64,000 nt of DNA from Gnetum montanum (GCA_015680685.1 MNCI01003059.1:466083-530082); one strand, 5' to 3'; numbered from the stretch's first letter, positions 1-11,689 are shown. Notes: a model not told the origin generated them from the sequence alone. A program made the numbers and translations.

Positions 1-75
1 AGCAGACCGTGATATTGCGTACGCAATATTGCAGGGGACGACGCGATATCGCGTACGCGATATCGCGTCTCATAA
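1..75 (-). repeat. Start of 3' LTR with two GCGTACGC-centred palindromes
   Basis: The stretch ends with TCTCATAA, a slightly altered version of the CTCATCA terminus of the 5' LTR at 2507. Like the U3 part of that LTR it contains GATATTGC/GATATC-type palindromes. Positions 40-69 form a perfect 30-bp palindrome centred on GTAC, and 12-29 form a perfect 18-bp palindrome, also centred on GTAC. The 5' LTR copy (2461-2485) is a decayed version of the same motif. I infer this is the U3 start of the 3' LTR. Confidence 0.55.
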
Positions 76-299
76 GCCATTGTGGTTGAACTTGGTATTT
101 CTGTATGAAATATAGATGTAAAATTCCTCCTCAATGCTCATGTAAATGTGAGAAAACTGGACATTGGCCTTTGGGGTGATCGTATAGATAGACGTTATAT
201 TGATATGTGAAATTGGCAGTTGAGTTCTTATTCTTATTATCCTCTACCCTTTGTTTCGATTGCTGCATGGTGTCCTATCTTGTTTCTTGATTTGGCATA

Positions 300-1578
300 G
301 TTCTTCCTCTAATAATGTTGGCATATTCTCCACATCTTTCATGTACCCAATCCGTCATCTTATTGATCTTTGCCTCAATTTCATCTAGTGATTGTAGGAT
401 TGGCAAAGATGATTTCACCTCCTTGAAGTGAATGGATTTCTTCTCTTCATGATCATGGACCCTTGTTAAGTTGAGATTTTGGTCCTATTGAGAACTTTCA
501 ACATTCTCCCATTTGGCTAGTTCTCCTTCTTCTTTTGCCACTTGCTTAATAAGCTCTTGGAGTTGATGGGTTCATATATAGTTGACCTCGGGCGTACATC
601 CCTAGGGTCTCCCTTGTTTCATTACGGAGTCCATCTATGATATGGTACATTAGCCTCTCCTCTTAGAACCCATGGCCTGGGTAGTTGTTTAATAGTGCAT
701 AATATCTTTCTAAGGCCATGTCCAAGGGTTCATGTTGCACTTGTTTCCATTCTTGGATTTGTCTCCTCAAGGTCGACACTCTTGCGTAGGTTTGATATCG
801 TTCGTTAAAGAGTCCTACCATTGTTGGTCAACGTCGTATTGAATTTGGTTTTAACGATCTATACCATACTTTTGCTTGGCCAATGAGTGTTAGAGGAAAG
901 AGCTTAAGTTTTTGCCACCCATTATCAATATTTTTCCATGTACAGGCTTTGTAGAAGGCTTGTAAATGATGTTGCGAATCTAAATCATTCTAAAAACTTG
1001 GGAAAGTTGTTTAAATCAAGCCTAGGTAGACAACTTTCTTTATGATGTCTGTAGGATATTCGAATAGCCTCTTGTATAGGCGTTAAGCTCTTAGTGGCCA
1101 GCAAGGGTTCATCATCACTAAGTAGGTTGTGAGTTTGTGAGTTGGGATGATGTTGCCCCTGTTCATGTTGTTGTTCTTGATTTTCTTTATGAGCTCGATT
1201 TTTAGTTCTACGTTGATCCCTTGAAAGATAGTCATTTGTGTCACAATATGATGTTGAAGGAGTAGAGAAAGAGAAGGAACTGTAAAACTCATTATGACTT
1301 TTGTAAGTCTTCCAATCATCCCCAAGTAAGTTCTTGTTAGTTATTGAGAAGGTCCTAGGCCTTTCAGGCCTCCTTGTTCTATGGGATGTTTCATCCTCAC
1401 TAGAGGTGTCAAAGTTGGATGAAGAAAGTCTTTGAGTATTGTTTGGGTGTTCATAAACATAGGGGACTCCTGCATAAGGTTGAGTACTCCAGACCTCATC
1501 TTCATCATCAATTCTGTCGGTTCTCCAATGAATTGCCACATTAGTGGTTGCGGGATCATAGTATTGTGAGAGAGACAT
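300..1578 (-). pseudogene. gag: Degenerate gag of the gag-only element
   Basis: An uninterrupted frame of 197 codons runs from the ATG at 1578 to 985. It encodes a hydrophilic N-terminal region, followed by the segment just before the capsid-like domain (LDLNNFPKF). A one-base frameshift near 990 then moves to the frame encoding a typical Retrotrans_gag domain, with FYKACTW, KLKLFPLTLIGQAKVWY, FNERYQTY and RRQIQEWKQ in order (about 985-600). A hydrophilic tail continues to about 300, with one internal stop. Gag would form the virus-like particle. No zinc knuckle was recognised. The ATG lies about 120 bp from the PBS, which supports the chosen start. The segment DDEPLLATKS...LDLNNFPKF has a clear counterpart in the plus-strand gag near 49.1-49.2 kb. 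Confidence 0.75.
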
Positions 1579-1700
1579 GATTGTGAAACTATGTGTGAAT
1601 TTGTATGTGACTTTTTGTAATTATTTCTTCTTAAAAGATATGTTGTTAATTCCTATACAGCGACCTTCTATGATATAACTAATCTAGATAACTAGCACTG

Positions 1701-1718
1701 TCCTCGACAACGGTGCCA
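1701..1718 (-). other. Primer binding site (tRNA-Asp type)
   Basis: On the minus strand this reads TGGCACCGTTGTCGAGGA, one base after the LTR end. It matches the TGGCGCC-type site used by Athila and Tat Gypsy elements with three transitions. It fixes both the LTR boundary and the element's orientation. Confidence 0.75.
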
Positions 1719-1719
1719 A

Positions 1720-2507
1720 TGATGAGTGGTGAGGTACCCCTACACTTAACCATACGAATATGAGCGTTTCACGCATGATCCGATCGAACTCCGTAGATGG
1801 ACTAGTTGTGGTATCTAGATGGTTATCCTTAGGTCAAAGTTCGTTGTCTTCCCATCTGGACTAGTGTTAACTTTATCACGTATGGTTTAGTCCAGAATGA
1901 GGTGTATGATGTGTTCCTATGCTAACGCGACTCCTGAGTATGATGGTAAATAAGATTAACTAAGCTAAGAGAGAAAGGGTGAGAGAGAATCTAAGCTAGC
2001 CTAAGTGCGATGAGCATCTATTCCCTAATCATCCATACACATCTTAGACTTCGTGCATGACTACCACTGGGATTACCAAGCGCAAATCCTAGGTACGCTA
2101 CCGGGTTCCCAAGTAGTCACACTTAAATGCTTGTAATCAAGTCATGCTCATTCCACATTTAATAGGAGTTTAGGGTAAGAAGATATTAACTAAGAAAGTA
2201 GTAAATAACAATTAAATAAATAATTAAGCTAAGTGAATGCTGCAATGATGAAGTAATCTTGATATTTATTTCTGGTCATGTGCGTGTCCAAGTACGTCAC
2301 ACTCAAATAAGGATGTCGTACAATTACAACAATCACATTGCGGGCATGCATAAGGAGAGAAGGGTTGAGAGGAAAAAAAAACTAAAATCAAATCTTAACT
2401 AACTAAAAAACTCCCTATCGGAACTATCTACCTCTTATTTATAGATAAGGAGACAAGCTACGATATTGCATACGTGATATCGTGGTTGACTAAATGGCGA
2501 CTCATCA
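1720..2507 (-). repeat. 5' LTR of the gag-only element (788 bp)
   Basis: The LTR starts TGATGAGT and ends ACTCATCA in plus orientation, an 8-bp perfect terminal inverted repeat. It abuts the PBS. A TATA box (TATAAATA on the minus strand, 2436-2443) lies only about 65 bp from the U3 end, with a decayed palindrome (2461-2485) directly upstream. Segments around 2040-2170 resemble parts of the LTR at 30.8-31.7 kb, for example the run of CTAGGTAC/ACCAAG...CACTTAA elements. The right boundary falls inside sequence readable as the C-terminal end of an integrase, so the insertion point is seen directly. Confidence 0.75.
2436..2443 (-). promoter_or_regulatory. TATA box of LTR promoter
   Basis: TATAAATA on the minus strand, just downstream of the palindromic motif. 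The same order (palindrome, then TATAAATA) is seen in the LTRs at 31.6 kb and 47.4 kb and at 55.5 kb. Confidence 0.6.
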
Positions 2508-3606
2508 AATGGTTTACTAGGTTGGCAAACTCATTTTTGTCTTGATCAACAAGCTTGAATGCTCTGTTGTTGTAGGCCTTAGTGACTAGGAAAGACCCTT
2601 CCTAGTTAGCTAAGAATTTATCTGTGAGTTTGTGAACATCCTTGAGGACTAGGTCTTGTTTCTTGATCGAACACTGATGCTGGTTGTGAGAGTGCTTTTG
2701 CCATTGCTTTTCTTAGTACCATTTAATGTGATTAAGCATGTGCATATGCTCATCCTCTATTAAGTCAAGGTATAAGGTTCTCAACTCATTGTTTTAACCT
2801 TCATTGATGAAGTCCGATAGGATCACCTAGAGCAATGGAACTTGCAATTGAAGTGGAAAAATTGCTTTAGACCTATAAACAAGGTTGTAAGGTGTCATAC
2901 TTGTTACTATTTGATGTGTCATGTAATAGGCCTAAAGAGTGTGGACTAGTTGCTCGTGCCATCATTGTTGGTTGTTGCTTAGCATTTTCTTGAGAAGGTT
3001 GGTGATGACCTTGTTAGTGGCCTTCGCTTGGTCATTTTCCTAAGGGTAGTATGGTAATGACAAGGAATGTTTGATGCCAAAGTGCTCACAAAAGGCTTTA
3101 GTCTTGGCACTGCTAAACTATGGCCTGTTGTCCATTACTATGGTCATGGGTAAGCTGAAATGGGTCACTATGTTGTCCAACACGAACTTGCAAACTTGTT
3201 ACGATGTTGTCTTCCTAAGGGAAATAACCTCAACCCATTTGGTAAAATACCCAGTTATGGTTATTATGAAGTTATACCCCATGAAGGAATTAGGTGTTAT
3301 AGGTCTGATAATGTTGAAGCCCCAATGTTGGAATGGCCATGTGATTTGCATTGTATGCAATTCAGTTGGTGGCATGTGCATTAAGTTGCTATGCCATTGA
3401 CAAGTGTCACACATTTTGACTTTTGAGATGTAATTGCTTTCCATGTAAGGCCAATAATAGCCTAGCTCTCTGATTTTTGCTATCATTGCCCTAGGTGCTA
3501 TGTGACCTCTGCATAATCCTTTGTGGACTTGCTCAATGATTGTTGTTGCTTCATTTTCGCTTACAAAGGTTAGCAATATGCCATCATAGGATTTGCAACA
3601 TAACAT
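2508..3606 (-). pseudogene. Integrase of the Tat-like element
   Basis: The clearest part (3199-3606) shows the HHCC zinc-binding region: H in HKGLCRGH and the CDTCQW pair. It then enters the catalytic core with WGFNIIRP and ITGYFTKWVEV. Core sequence continues with breaks to about 2900. The C-terminal domain is readable at about 2690-2508 (QDLVLKDVHKL, EGSFLVTKAYNNRAF). Integrase inserts the cDNA into chromatin. Several stops make this copy inactive. The reading stops at 2508, where the LTR of the gag-only element begins. Confidence 0.75.
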
Positions 3607-3609
3607 GTT

Positions 3610-3960
3610 ATCACCTATGATGACATAATATCATGAACTTTTATGTACTGCATTCTTTTGAGCAAAGGTTTAAGTGTTGTAGAGGCTCACCTTGTAGAAG
3701 GTACACCTTGATATTGTCGTACCAGTCTTTTGCATGGGTTGTGCTTATTGTGGCTATGGATGTGATGTCGGTGATTTGCATGATAGGCACAGTGTAATCC
3801 ACCACCAAGGTGGGCAATGCATCGAACATGCTAGGTACGATGCTAAGGGTTACATTGCTAGTGTGTTGGTAATGACATTTTCATTTTGGAGAATATGTTG
3901 GACATTGGTAGTTGCAAAGTGTTGAAGTAGGTGCTTTGCAAGGTCACAATAAGGCTATAA
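3610..3960 (-). other. RNaseH-integrase linker, degenerate
   Basis: Lies between the readable RNaseH and integrase of the same element. Short minus-strand frames occur (for example 3641-3829), but none shows a motif I recognise. Most likely decayed linker. Confidence 0.35.
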
Positions 3961-5730
3961 ATGTTGTGCCTTGCAGGTGTAAACCTTTGTTACCTAGTTG
4001 ACCACTAATTGTGAGTCACCCTGGATCACTATGCATTGGATCCCTACGTCGCATGCTACAAGGATACCTTGAAGGAGGCCTTCATACTTTACCACATTGT
4101 TAGTGCAAGGAAATGCAAAACTATATGTGAAGGGTTGGATCTCCCTGGAGGGAAATGTGATAATGATAACAATGCTACCCCATTAAGAGGTTGAAGCTCT
4201 ATTGAAATGCAGGAGTGCCTCATAGTTGTTGGGCACTTAGTAATGTTATGAACATGCTCATCTGGGAATTCAAGGTCTATGGTTGCTTGGTCATTTACGG
4301 GTGAAGCCATGAGTTGTGTGACTATAGCTTGACCTTTTGTTGAGGCTGACGTAATGTAGGCCAAACTCTAGTATTATTGCTTTCCACCGTGTAATGCGAC
4401 TACTTTCGTAGATATTTTTTTTATGGCTTGGATTATTTTGTTTTTGTGAATGATATTAACTTGGCTACAGAAGAGGTAATGCCTCCACTTCATTGTATTT
4501 TACCTCATAGGCTACTAATGCATGGCTCAAGTAGTAAACTGGGACTTCTACATCATCATCTCGCTTTTGATAAAGCAAAGAAGCGATGGATGTGTTGAAA
4601 GTAGCAAGGTAGATGTAAAAAGGTTTATGTCCTTGTGAAGAGTGAACTGTAGGCAGTTGTGCCAGTTCTTACTTAAGGTTGTCAAATGCTTGTTGGCATT
4701 GAGTAGTCCACTTGNTGTAGGAGTAATGTATCAACACACGATGACATACATCTTTAGTGATTACATGCTAAGTTTGCTTAAAGACTACGTCGATGACATT
4801 GCCATTAAGTCCAAAGTGGCCCACAACCATGCAAATGATTTAGACTTAGTGCTTAAATGCTACTTAAAACATGAGCTTAGGCTAAATCCCAAGAAGTGTA
4901 TTTTTGGCATAAAAACTAGTAGAATGCTTGACTTTGTAGTATCTGAAGCAAGAATATGCGTAGACCCCAACAAGGTTAAGGCCATAACCAACTTAGCACC
5001 GCTGGTTAACCTTAAAGAGCTATGAGGGTTATAGGGTAGATTACAATTTATATNCCATGGTATCGATTATTGATTAGTACTAGGCAACAAGAAGTCATCT
5101 TTGATGGTCACCTTGTTTAGGTCCAAAAAGTCTATGCAAATGCATATACTTTCATTTTTCTTAGGCAAAAATATGATATGGAAGACCCAATCTGCATAGT
5201 CAATAGCCTGAATGAAACCAACTTTGTAAAGCCTGGTAATCTTGTCATGGACTGCAAATGCCACCTTAGGTCTAACCTTGTGTGCTTTTTGCTTGACTGG
5301 TTTAATGTAGGGATCAAGGATGATGTTGTGCTAGATTAGCTAAGGGTCTAGGCCTGGCATGTCCTCATATGATCATGAAAATGCTTTAATGTTATCATTA
5401 AGCACTATAGCGATGTCTTGAGCATGTCAGGGCTTGAGTGAGGAACTTAATGTTAACATTCTTGCCTCACCATTATGTGTTGCCATAGGGATCTTGATAA
5501 GGGAACTGTTTGTGACATCTCTTGCCTCTAGATCAAGAGCCTTAACTAGATGGTTAGGCTAGTTTAGTGGTGTGTCTACAGATGCTATGTGCTCATTATA
5601 GGTGGTAGGCTCAAGGCCTAGGCAATGAGGGTTAATGCATTGTTGAATGTCACCATGAGGCCTCGTGAGGACCAAAGGTGAGAAGATCAACTATTACATA
5701 GGCATGTTGTGTTCCTGCAAAAATAAACTA
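3960..5730 (-). pseudogene. Reverse transcriptase and RNaseH of the Tat-like element
   Basis: From about 5700 leftward the frame approaches RT with SYEDMPGLDP and KQKAHKVRP. Fingers and palm start at 5264-5067 (KVGFIQAIDYADWV, PKKNES, ICIDFLDLNK, KDDFLLP). Palm motif C (YVDDIAIKS) and the following connection (GRLQFI) lie in 4716-5053, which is in the opposite orientation. On the far side the minus strand resumes with WTTQCQQAFDNLK and an RNaseH start (DDDVEVPVYYLSHALV, about 4560-4500). About 45 residues between fingers and palm are missing. RT and RNaseH copy element RNA into DNA. The catalytic YVDD is kept, but stops abound. Confidence 0.75.
4716..5053 (+). other. Inverted RT segment between two single-N gaps
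   Basis: Bounded by N at 4715 and N at 5054. The plus strand encodes the RT palm (MYQHTMTYIFSDYM, YVDDIAIKS, LNPKKCIFG) and ends with the start of the connection (GRLQFI after two stop codons). Both flanks encode the preceding and following parts of the same RT on the minus strand. Flipping the segment restores the domain order, so a mis-oriented small contig is the likely cause. Confidence 0.8.
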
Positions 5731-5735
5731 GAAAA
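5715..5735 (-). other. Candidate splice acceptor before RT
   Basis: The minus strand reads a T-rich tract then TTTTTGCAG, with the AG at 5716-5715, directly before the coding-like RT approach region. This fits the intron between gag-pro and RT-integrase known from Ogre elements. No matching donor could be assigned with confidence near the protease end (12.4 kb). Confidence 0.35.
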
Positions 5736-5929
5736 ATGTTAAGTGGCACCTACTTGACCTAGTTATTATGCACCAATGAAAGAAAGTAATCAAGTAAAAA
5801 CTTACCTAAGTATGCACGTAAATAGTAATGAGAGGTAAACATGTTGGTGCTAGTTTTAGGTCTTAGCAAATTGCGGATGCCCCAAACATGCCATTCTGAG
5901 GAGGGTTGGCCATGCTCGAGGAGTGGAAT

Positions 5930-6085
5930 TAACTCGAGCATTTGCAAGGTAGCAAAAAATTACAATTTTGGGCTAAGTGTAGTTGACTACACTTTCATCC
6001 AACTATGCTCTCCACTAGGTGTTTGGTGTGGAGCATAGTCCTAAGTTGGTTGGGCATTAAATTACCCCAGGAGGGTATATAGGCA
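5930..6085 (+). promoter_or_regulatory. U3-like promoter with hairpin and TATATA
   Basis: Contains the inverted pair ACTATGCTCTCCACTAG...GGAGCATAGTC, the same hairpin unit repeated in the Tat-like LTR at 17.4-18.3 kb, followed by TATATA at 6076-6081. The plus orientation points it toward the extra ORF at 7.8-11.3 kb. Either a separate promoter for that gene or a remnant LTR U3. Confidence 0.4.
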
Positions 6086-7780
6086 TGTTTTCACCATGGT
6101 AAGTTTGTCATTTTCTTACTTTTAACCATGACGTCTAGAGCATAGTCTTGCCATTGCACCTACTTTTTCTAGTAGTGAAGAGCGTAGTTGAGGGAAAGAT
6201 GATGCTCCAGAGTGAACACCTTCACCCATAACTAGCAAATGTGGCTGAGGGAGAGAAGACATTGAGATGCTTACTATAGGCACATGTGGAGGAGAGGAGG
6301 TTGTCAGTGTCAGCTAGGTACATTGACTATGCTCTTCCTTTTTTTTGTTTTTTATTTATTCTTGCAATTTTTTGGAGAGCTTGGGAGCATAGTTCCATGG
6401 TGTCGCTTTGTGTGGCTTGTCGTAGTAGTGGCTGCCATGGATATGCATCATTTGGGGCATGATGTAGTGATTGGGAGGATGCAACAGTAGGAAGTCACTA
6501 CACAGGAGGGTTTTTCCTAGCTATAAAGCTTTGCTACACCTTCGGTGCAACCCATGGTGGCTACCTCAATGCTATGCGATGCGGCTGCGAGGGTTGTGAT
6601 TTTGGCCCTTTGAGGCTGCATGGGTTTTGAGGGCCATTATTGATGCAAGAATTTGGGTTTTGCATAGTAGGAGAAGGCTACGTGTGGACTGGGGAAACAT
6701 GCGTCGAGTGTTCTACCCCCTCTTTTTCTCTTCTTTTTTTATGTCTAGTGGTGCATGATTGAGGGTCACGGGACTTTGGGTCTCAATAGTGCAGCTATGA
6801 CTGCTGTGATGGTTCCAACGATGATGGGAGGGGACATTAGAGTAAGCATGATTGGGGTAGGCTCCTTTTTGTAGGGTTAGGGTTAGTGCATCATGCCTTG
6901 TGGTGCGATCATTAGAGCCATGATCATGACCGCGCACTACGACATAGCCCTAAGGAGCTATACCTACCAACATGCCTCGTTTGTCTGTGCTCCTCTTTTT
7001 TTTATCCTTTTAGGTGATGCAAGGGTTTTATGGGAGTGCGTGGGGTTGAGGCACATGTAGGGTTTAGTGCATGTGGGTAGTTAGGGTCACATGCATGTCG
7101 TGTGCTATAGGATGACTGTGGAGGCTAAGGCTACCATTGCATGCTATGGAATTATGACGTAGTTGTAGGAACCATGGCTATGATTGTGTCTTGTGACATA
7201 GCCATAGGGGTTGCATTTGCGATTGTTGGTAGAATTTTTGTGCATCTATTTTTTCTTATTTTTGTGTTTTTTGGTTGCAATGGTGGAGGTGCAGCCTGTC
7301 GCAATAGCAGGGCAAAGTGGGTTGTTGGGCATGATGTCATGGGAAGACTATGCTCTCCACAATGCTCTCCACAACTGTGGGACTATGCTCTACATGTGTG
7401 GAAAACATAATTTGCAGGGAAAGTTCTTGGCAAAATGTATGGTCCAAAGTTAGTAAAAATTTTGCAATTCTCGGGACTACACTCTTCACTGAGGCTGTTT
7501 AGAGTTAGAAAAATTTTTGCAATTTTTTGGACTATGCTCTTCATTGAGGTAGTCTAGAGTTTGTCAAATTTTACCAAAATTTTGTTAACTATGCATGATG
7601 CTAAACTTGCANCTACCAAAATTTTGTTAACTATGCATGATGCTAAACTTGCAAAATGTGGCACTAAGCCTATACAAAACATGCTATACCCTAGTGAATG
7701 CCAAGTGCATCGAACGAGTTAAGTGATGTCGTACACTTGCGGGGCCTTAGGGTGCACTGCCAAAATTGCATTTCTACTAA
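6086..7780 (+). other. Leader/intron-like stretch with scattered hairpin motifs
   Basis: No convincing coding frame; the short frames at 6284-6490 and 7141-7453 show no domain. The sequence is rich in TG and holds further copies of the GCTCTCCAC motif at 7340-7385 and related forms to 7560. Positions 7572-7611 and 7614-7653 are an exact 40-bp duplication around the single N at 7612, an assembly join. Confidence 0.4.
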
Positions 7781-7783
7781 TTT

Positions 7784-10700
7784 ATGTTAATAATTTTAAT
7801 GTGTATCAAAATTTTGCCCTATGCATGCTTACTAATGCTTTGCCTATTGCTTGTTATTTGCAAGGTGCTACTGAAGCCTATTCTAATAATGGTTGAGCTC
7901 ATAGGCATACTATGTTGCATGAGCAAACCCATTCCTAACATACCCACACCAGATATGTGGGCGGACCATCAAGTGGTGTGGTTCCGGCTAAGGGCTTGGG
8001 AGTTCCTAGAATACCTATTGTAGTAGTTCAGTGTGATCATGTGGTCGTACTTAGTGGTGGAGGTTGCTAGTGCTATCACCAAGACGTTGCTACTTGAGGC
8101 TAACCGGAGCATCTTGAAGTTCATCTCAGATGAGTTTACTGCTAACATTGATAGGACAAGAGGTTCAAGTAAAGGTTCTAGGAGCACTTGGTAGCTATCC
8201 AGGGTATGGCGCAGGATAGGGCTTGCTTGTTATAATAAGAGCAACACCCTCTTTATTGCACAGCAGTTGCATACCTTATTTTAGGATCCACCTAGAATGA
8301 TCTACTGCACCAGAGGGTAAGTGCTTTTACGGCTCTTGTAGTGTTTCTTACTACTTGCTCATGTTAAATTGCTAATAGCTTGTGGTTAATGCCAAGTTCA
8401 TAGTTGATGAGAAATGCCTACATGATGAAGTGGATGCTCTAGGCTTGACCTACACTACCCTGTAGGTATTCTTATCATGTACAAATCTTTAGGCAACCAT
8501 GATTGAGTAAGTGGGGCACGATCTAGATGCCTACCCCTCTCAATACCTAAAGGCATATGAGCGATGTAGAATCCACGGCTGGTTGGATGAGGAGTGGATT
8601 GTTGGTGAGATTAACATTGAGGAGATGCTTGTAATGCCAACCCTGTCTCACACCCTATTTGTATCATGTATGTATCTATGTTTTGGCTCATGTGGTTGCT
8701 CATGTGTGCCTTTCAGTTTACCTCATTTACATGATGCTAAAATTGTTTTGCTTTGTGTTATAGCAACGATTGCCTTAGCCAAGGTGACAGTGATCACCAT
8801 GGATAGCACAGAGGCCACCCTCATCATGAAATATGGTGATGTAGAGGGTCTACAACACTGGTTGTGCCATAAAGTGCCAGATGTACTAATGGCTTAGCTC
8901 ATGCATGTTGGGTTAATGGACCTATTCTTGGCCCTTAGCTTGAGTATCTGAGTGGCTGAAATGGTCACCATCATTAACTTCTTTAGTAGCAATGTTAGGT
9001 AGTTTGTCACCCAGGTGTGTGGCATGACGGTAGTGTTAGACCTTACTGAGGTCTTCTTTGCTAACCTTTTTGGCATCCCTACTAATGGCCTAATGATTGT
9101 TGATAAGTCTAGTAGGGAGGTGGACTGCAGAGGAGAGATCAAGGACTGGTTAGATGCCACTCAATCTCACAAAGGCATACCAATCAAAAATGTGTTAGTG
9201 CCTGAGGTGTAGGAGCTCTACCCTCTATTCTACACTTGTGCCTTTCCAAAGCTACTTTCCCAAGGAAAGATCCTAGGGGTGGAATAGGCATGGGTGATGA
9301 AGGAGGTGCTGCTAGAGGGTATGAGGTTTAATTGGGCCATGTACATAGCCATTATCTTTCATGCAAAGATTTCAAGGCTATGATTCAACCTCCAAGAGAG
9401 GTTCCACATCCATTTTGTGTTTTTCACAAGATACCTATGAAAATTCATAGAGCTCTTGGTTGTTTGAGATGATGGACAGTGGGTGGTGCAGGATAGTGAG
9501 TAGTTTTCTAGGGCATAGATGAAGTATATGTTCTCAACCACATGCACATAGGACCCTCCCAGAAAGGATCGATGAGTCATTATCAGTAATGACCAAGGGT
9601 CCCGTGGGGCACTCACATTACTCGTGTGATAGTGTAGGTGAGGGTCCTCCAATTGGGACTAGGGACATGAGCAAGGTAGATCACTATATAGAAAAGATGG
9701 TGGGGCCATCTAAGACCAAGATTAAGAGGCTGCATCCTCAAGAGAAAGTTTCCCTTGAGATCAGGAAGCCAAGTAGCAAATGGATCCACATCAAGCTTTA
9801 AAGCTTGCGTGTAGATGTTGTAGGTTAGTATGCATAACTTCTTGGATGCCTTAGTTTCATTCATGCATATACTACCATTTTTTATATTTTTATATTATGC
9901 TATATTTAGCTAATTATGTGTTATGCACACTAATGTGCTATATGTGTATACGTGTGAATTGTAAAAAAAGAAGAAAGGGCTGTAAGAGCAGTGGCTGAGG
10001 CTATAGCAGAGGAAGTGACTCCTCAAAATAAGGAGGAGGATGCCTAGGGAGATGAGCCTCATGAGGTAGTGAAGGCTCTCTGGCGGTTGGAGGAAGAGGG
10101 GTTGCTCAACCTCGATGGGGGTGATTTTGATAGTTTTTTCGATGGTACGTAGCTAGGTGAGCCCCCTGCTCTCACGCCTGAGGGCTTACTAGGTAATCTA
10201 CTTTTATTGCCATTTGTTTTCCCTTGTATGCTCTAGTATCTTTAGCTATAAGGCCACATGCTAATGACATTGTTGTATTATAGCATCAAATATTCTCACT
10301 AGTGGTCCCACATCTACCTATCGCATGGAGCTAATGGGTAGATATGCCAGATAAATTGACCTTCATGGAAGGAATTTTTGAGGACATTGTGGACTACTTG
10401 CGATTAGCAGACCCTAAGCTCGGTATGCATGCAATGTTATTTGCTTTGTGATATCTTGATCATTGCTCAAATGCTTGGGGTGCTAATATGTGTGCAATAC
10501 CTATAGGTCCTAAGCTGTAGTGGGACCTAAGTAAGGTGGCCAAGGTGAATGCCTTGCTAGACCTTGCTTCCAAAGTTGATCAGGTGCCTCGTCACATGTA
10601 CAAGACAATGAACAAGTGCAAACTTTCCTATGCAAAGGCATTGTGGGTTTGTAGGTGCTCGAATGAGCACCTGTGGAAATGTGTGCATGAATTGTAGGAG

Positions 10701-11330
10701 AGGGTGATCGGCCAGGATGAGAAGATCAATGATCTTCAATCTAGATATGATTTCATAGTAGCTAGATCACAGGGAGATAGCACCTAGAGTACCACTAAGA
10801 TTGAGTATACCAAATATTGGATAGCTCTTGGAGGTAAGAACAAGGCCACGTGGGAGTTAATAGAGTAGCGACTTCAGATGGACTTACTTGCCCAAAAGAA
10901 CTAGGATTGGAAGAATTACAACACAAAGGTTTATCAGTGGGGACAAATGCAGAAGAACCACGAGCATCAACACAAGAGAGAGCATGACGTGTACCTATGA
11001 TGGTACAAGGAGTCTACCAAATGCCACTGCCTTGAGATTTTTCATGAGGTGATTAATGGGAAGCAGACATATGACTTCTTTGCATAGAGTACGGTCATGA
11101 GTGACTCTCCCATGAGGGAGATCATCACCCCCTCTAGAGAGGTCTCTTCTACTACATTTTCTATGAAGCCACTTGCAGGGACCATCATGGACAATAATAA
11201 GATCCTTGCAGGTATTAACTTTGGATAGGAGGACTAGATGTAACTTTCTAAAGTTAAGATTCTTTGTCACTTGGAGGCTAGCCTTAGAAAGTTACCTCCA
11301 AAGCTCATTGATGTAGTACCCTCTTAGGTT
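7784..11330 (+). pseudogene. Extra (non-gag-pol) ORF, similar in layout to plant transposon proteins
   Basis: Plus-strand coding-like blocks separated by intron-like gaps: 7855-8220 (VLLKPILIMVELIGILC, ADHQVVWFRLRAWEFL), 8511-8670 (LKAYERCRIHGWLDEEW), 8763-9210 (MKYGDVEGL, VTQVCGMTVVLDL, EVFFANLFGIPTNGLMIVD), 9220-9800, and 10500-11250, which is charged and coiled-coil-like (ERVIGQDEKINDLQSRYDF). The central block, with FFANLFGIP after a short beta-rich run, is reminiscent of the 'putative plant transposon protein' domain found with Athila and Tat elements. I cannot assign a function. It runs antisense to gag-pol, consistent with antisense extra ORFs described in the Tat lineage. Many stops are present. 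A separate nested element is the alternative. Confidence 0.45.
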
Positions 11331-11689
11331 ATTTTTTTTTCTTTTCATGTTTTAAGTTAGCTCATATAGTGCATATTTGCTTGCTAATTGTGCATGTTTG
11401 TTAATGGTTGTGGCAAGTACTAGGCGATGCTATAGGCCCTAATAATGCAATGAAGGAAGAAGAACTTCCACCCCCACCTAGTGCCACTGGTTGAGCATGA
11501 CCTGGTGTACCTCCCGTTGGGCTTTTTGCAACTTTTTTGCTATCTGATGCTATTCATGCTATGTATTCCTATACATATTACATTTGCTATCGATGATTAT
11601 TTGCTATGTGTAATGCATAAACTTTGATTCATATATGGTCATTTTTTGCTATAAGTATGTGATTCTGGGCCATTGTGAGCCATAGAAAA

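Larger units (their letters stand above)
1..2507 (-). mobile_element. gag-only LTR retrotransposon (TR-GAG-like), 3' LTR cut by window edge
   Basis: Read on the minus strand, this element has a 5' LTR (1720-2507), a tRNA-Asp-type primer binding site directly after it (1701-1718), a gag frame (1578 down to about 300), and the start of a second LTR at about position 75 running off the window. The internal region is only about 1.6 kb, and no protease, RT, RNaseH or integrase is readable in it. It therefore resembles the non-autonomous TR-GAG class, which needs pol from a relative. The plus-strand element at 47.3 kb has an LTR with the same termini and a related gag segment, so that family is a plausible helper. 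The element lies inside the integrase C-terminal region of the older Tat-like element. The target duplication cannot be checked because the left flank is outside the window. Confidence 0.65.

Noticed and set aside
3071-3400. Plus-strand frame of 109 codons
   Set aside because: Antisense shadow of the integrase on the minus strand.
4716-5053. A separate plus-strand Gypsy element
   Set aside because: Only the RT palm portion missing from the surrounding minus-strand RT is present; single Ns bound it on both sides.
6094-6104. GTAAGT splice donor after the plus-strand TATATA
   Set aside because: It lies only about 18 bp after the TATA box, upstream of the expected transcription start.
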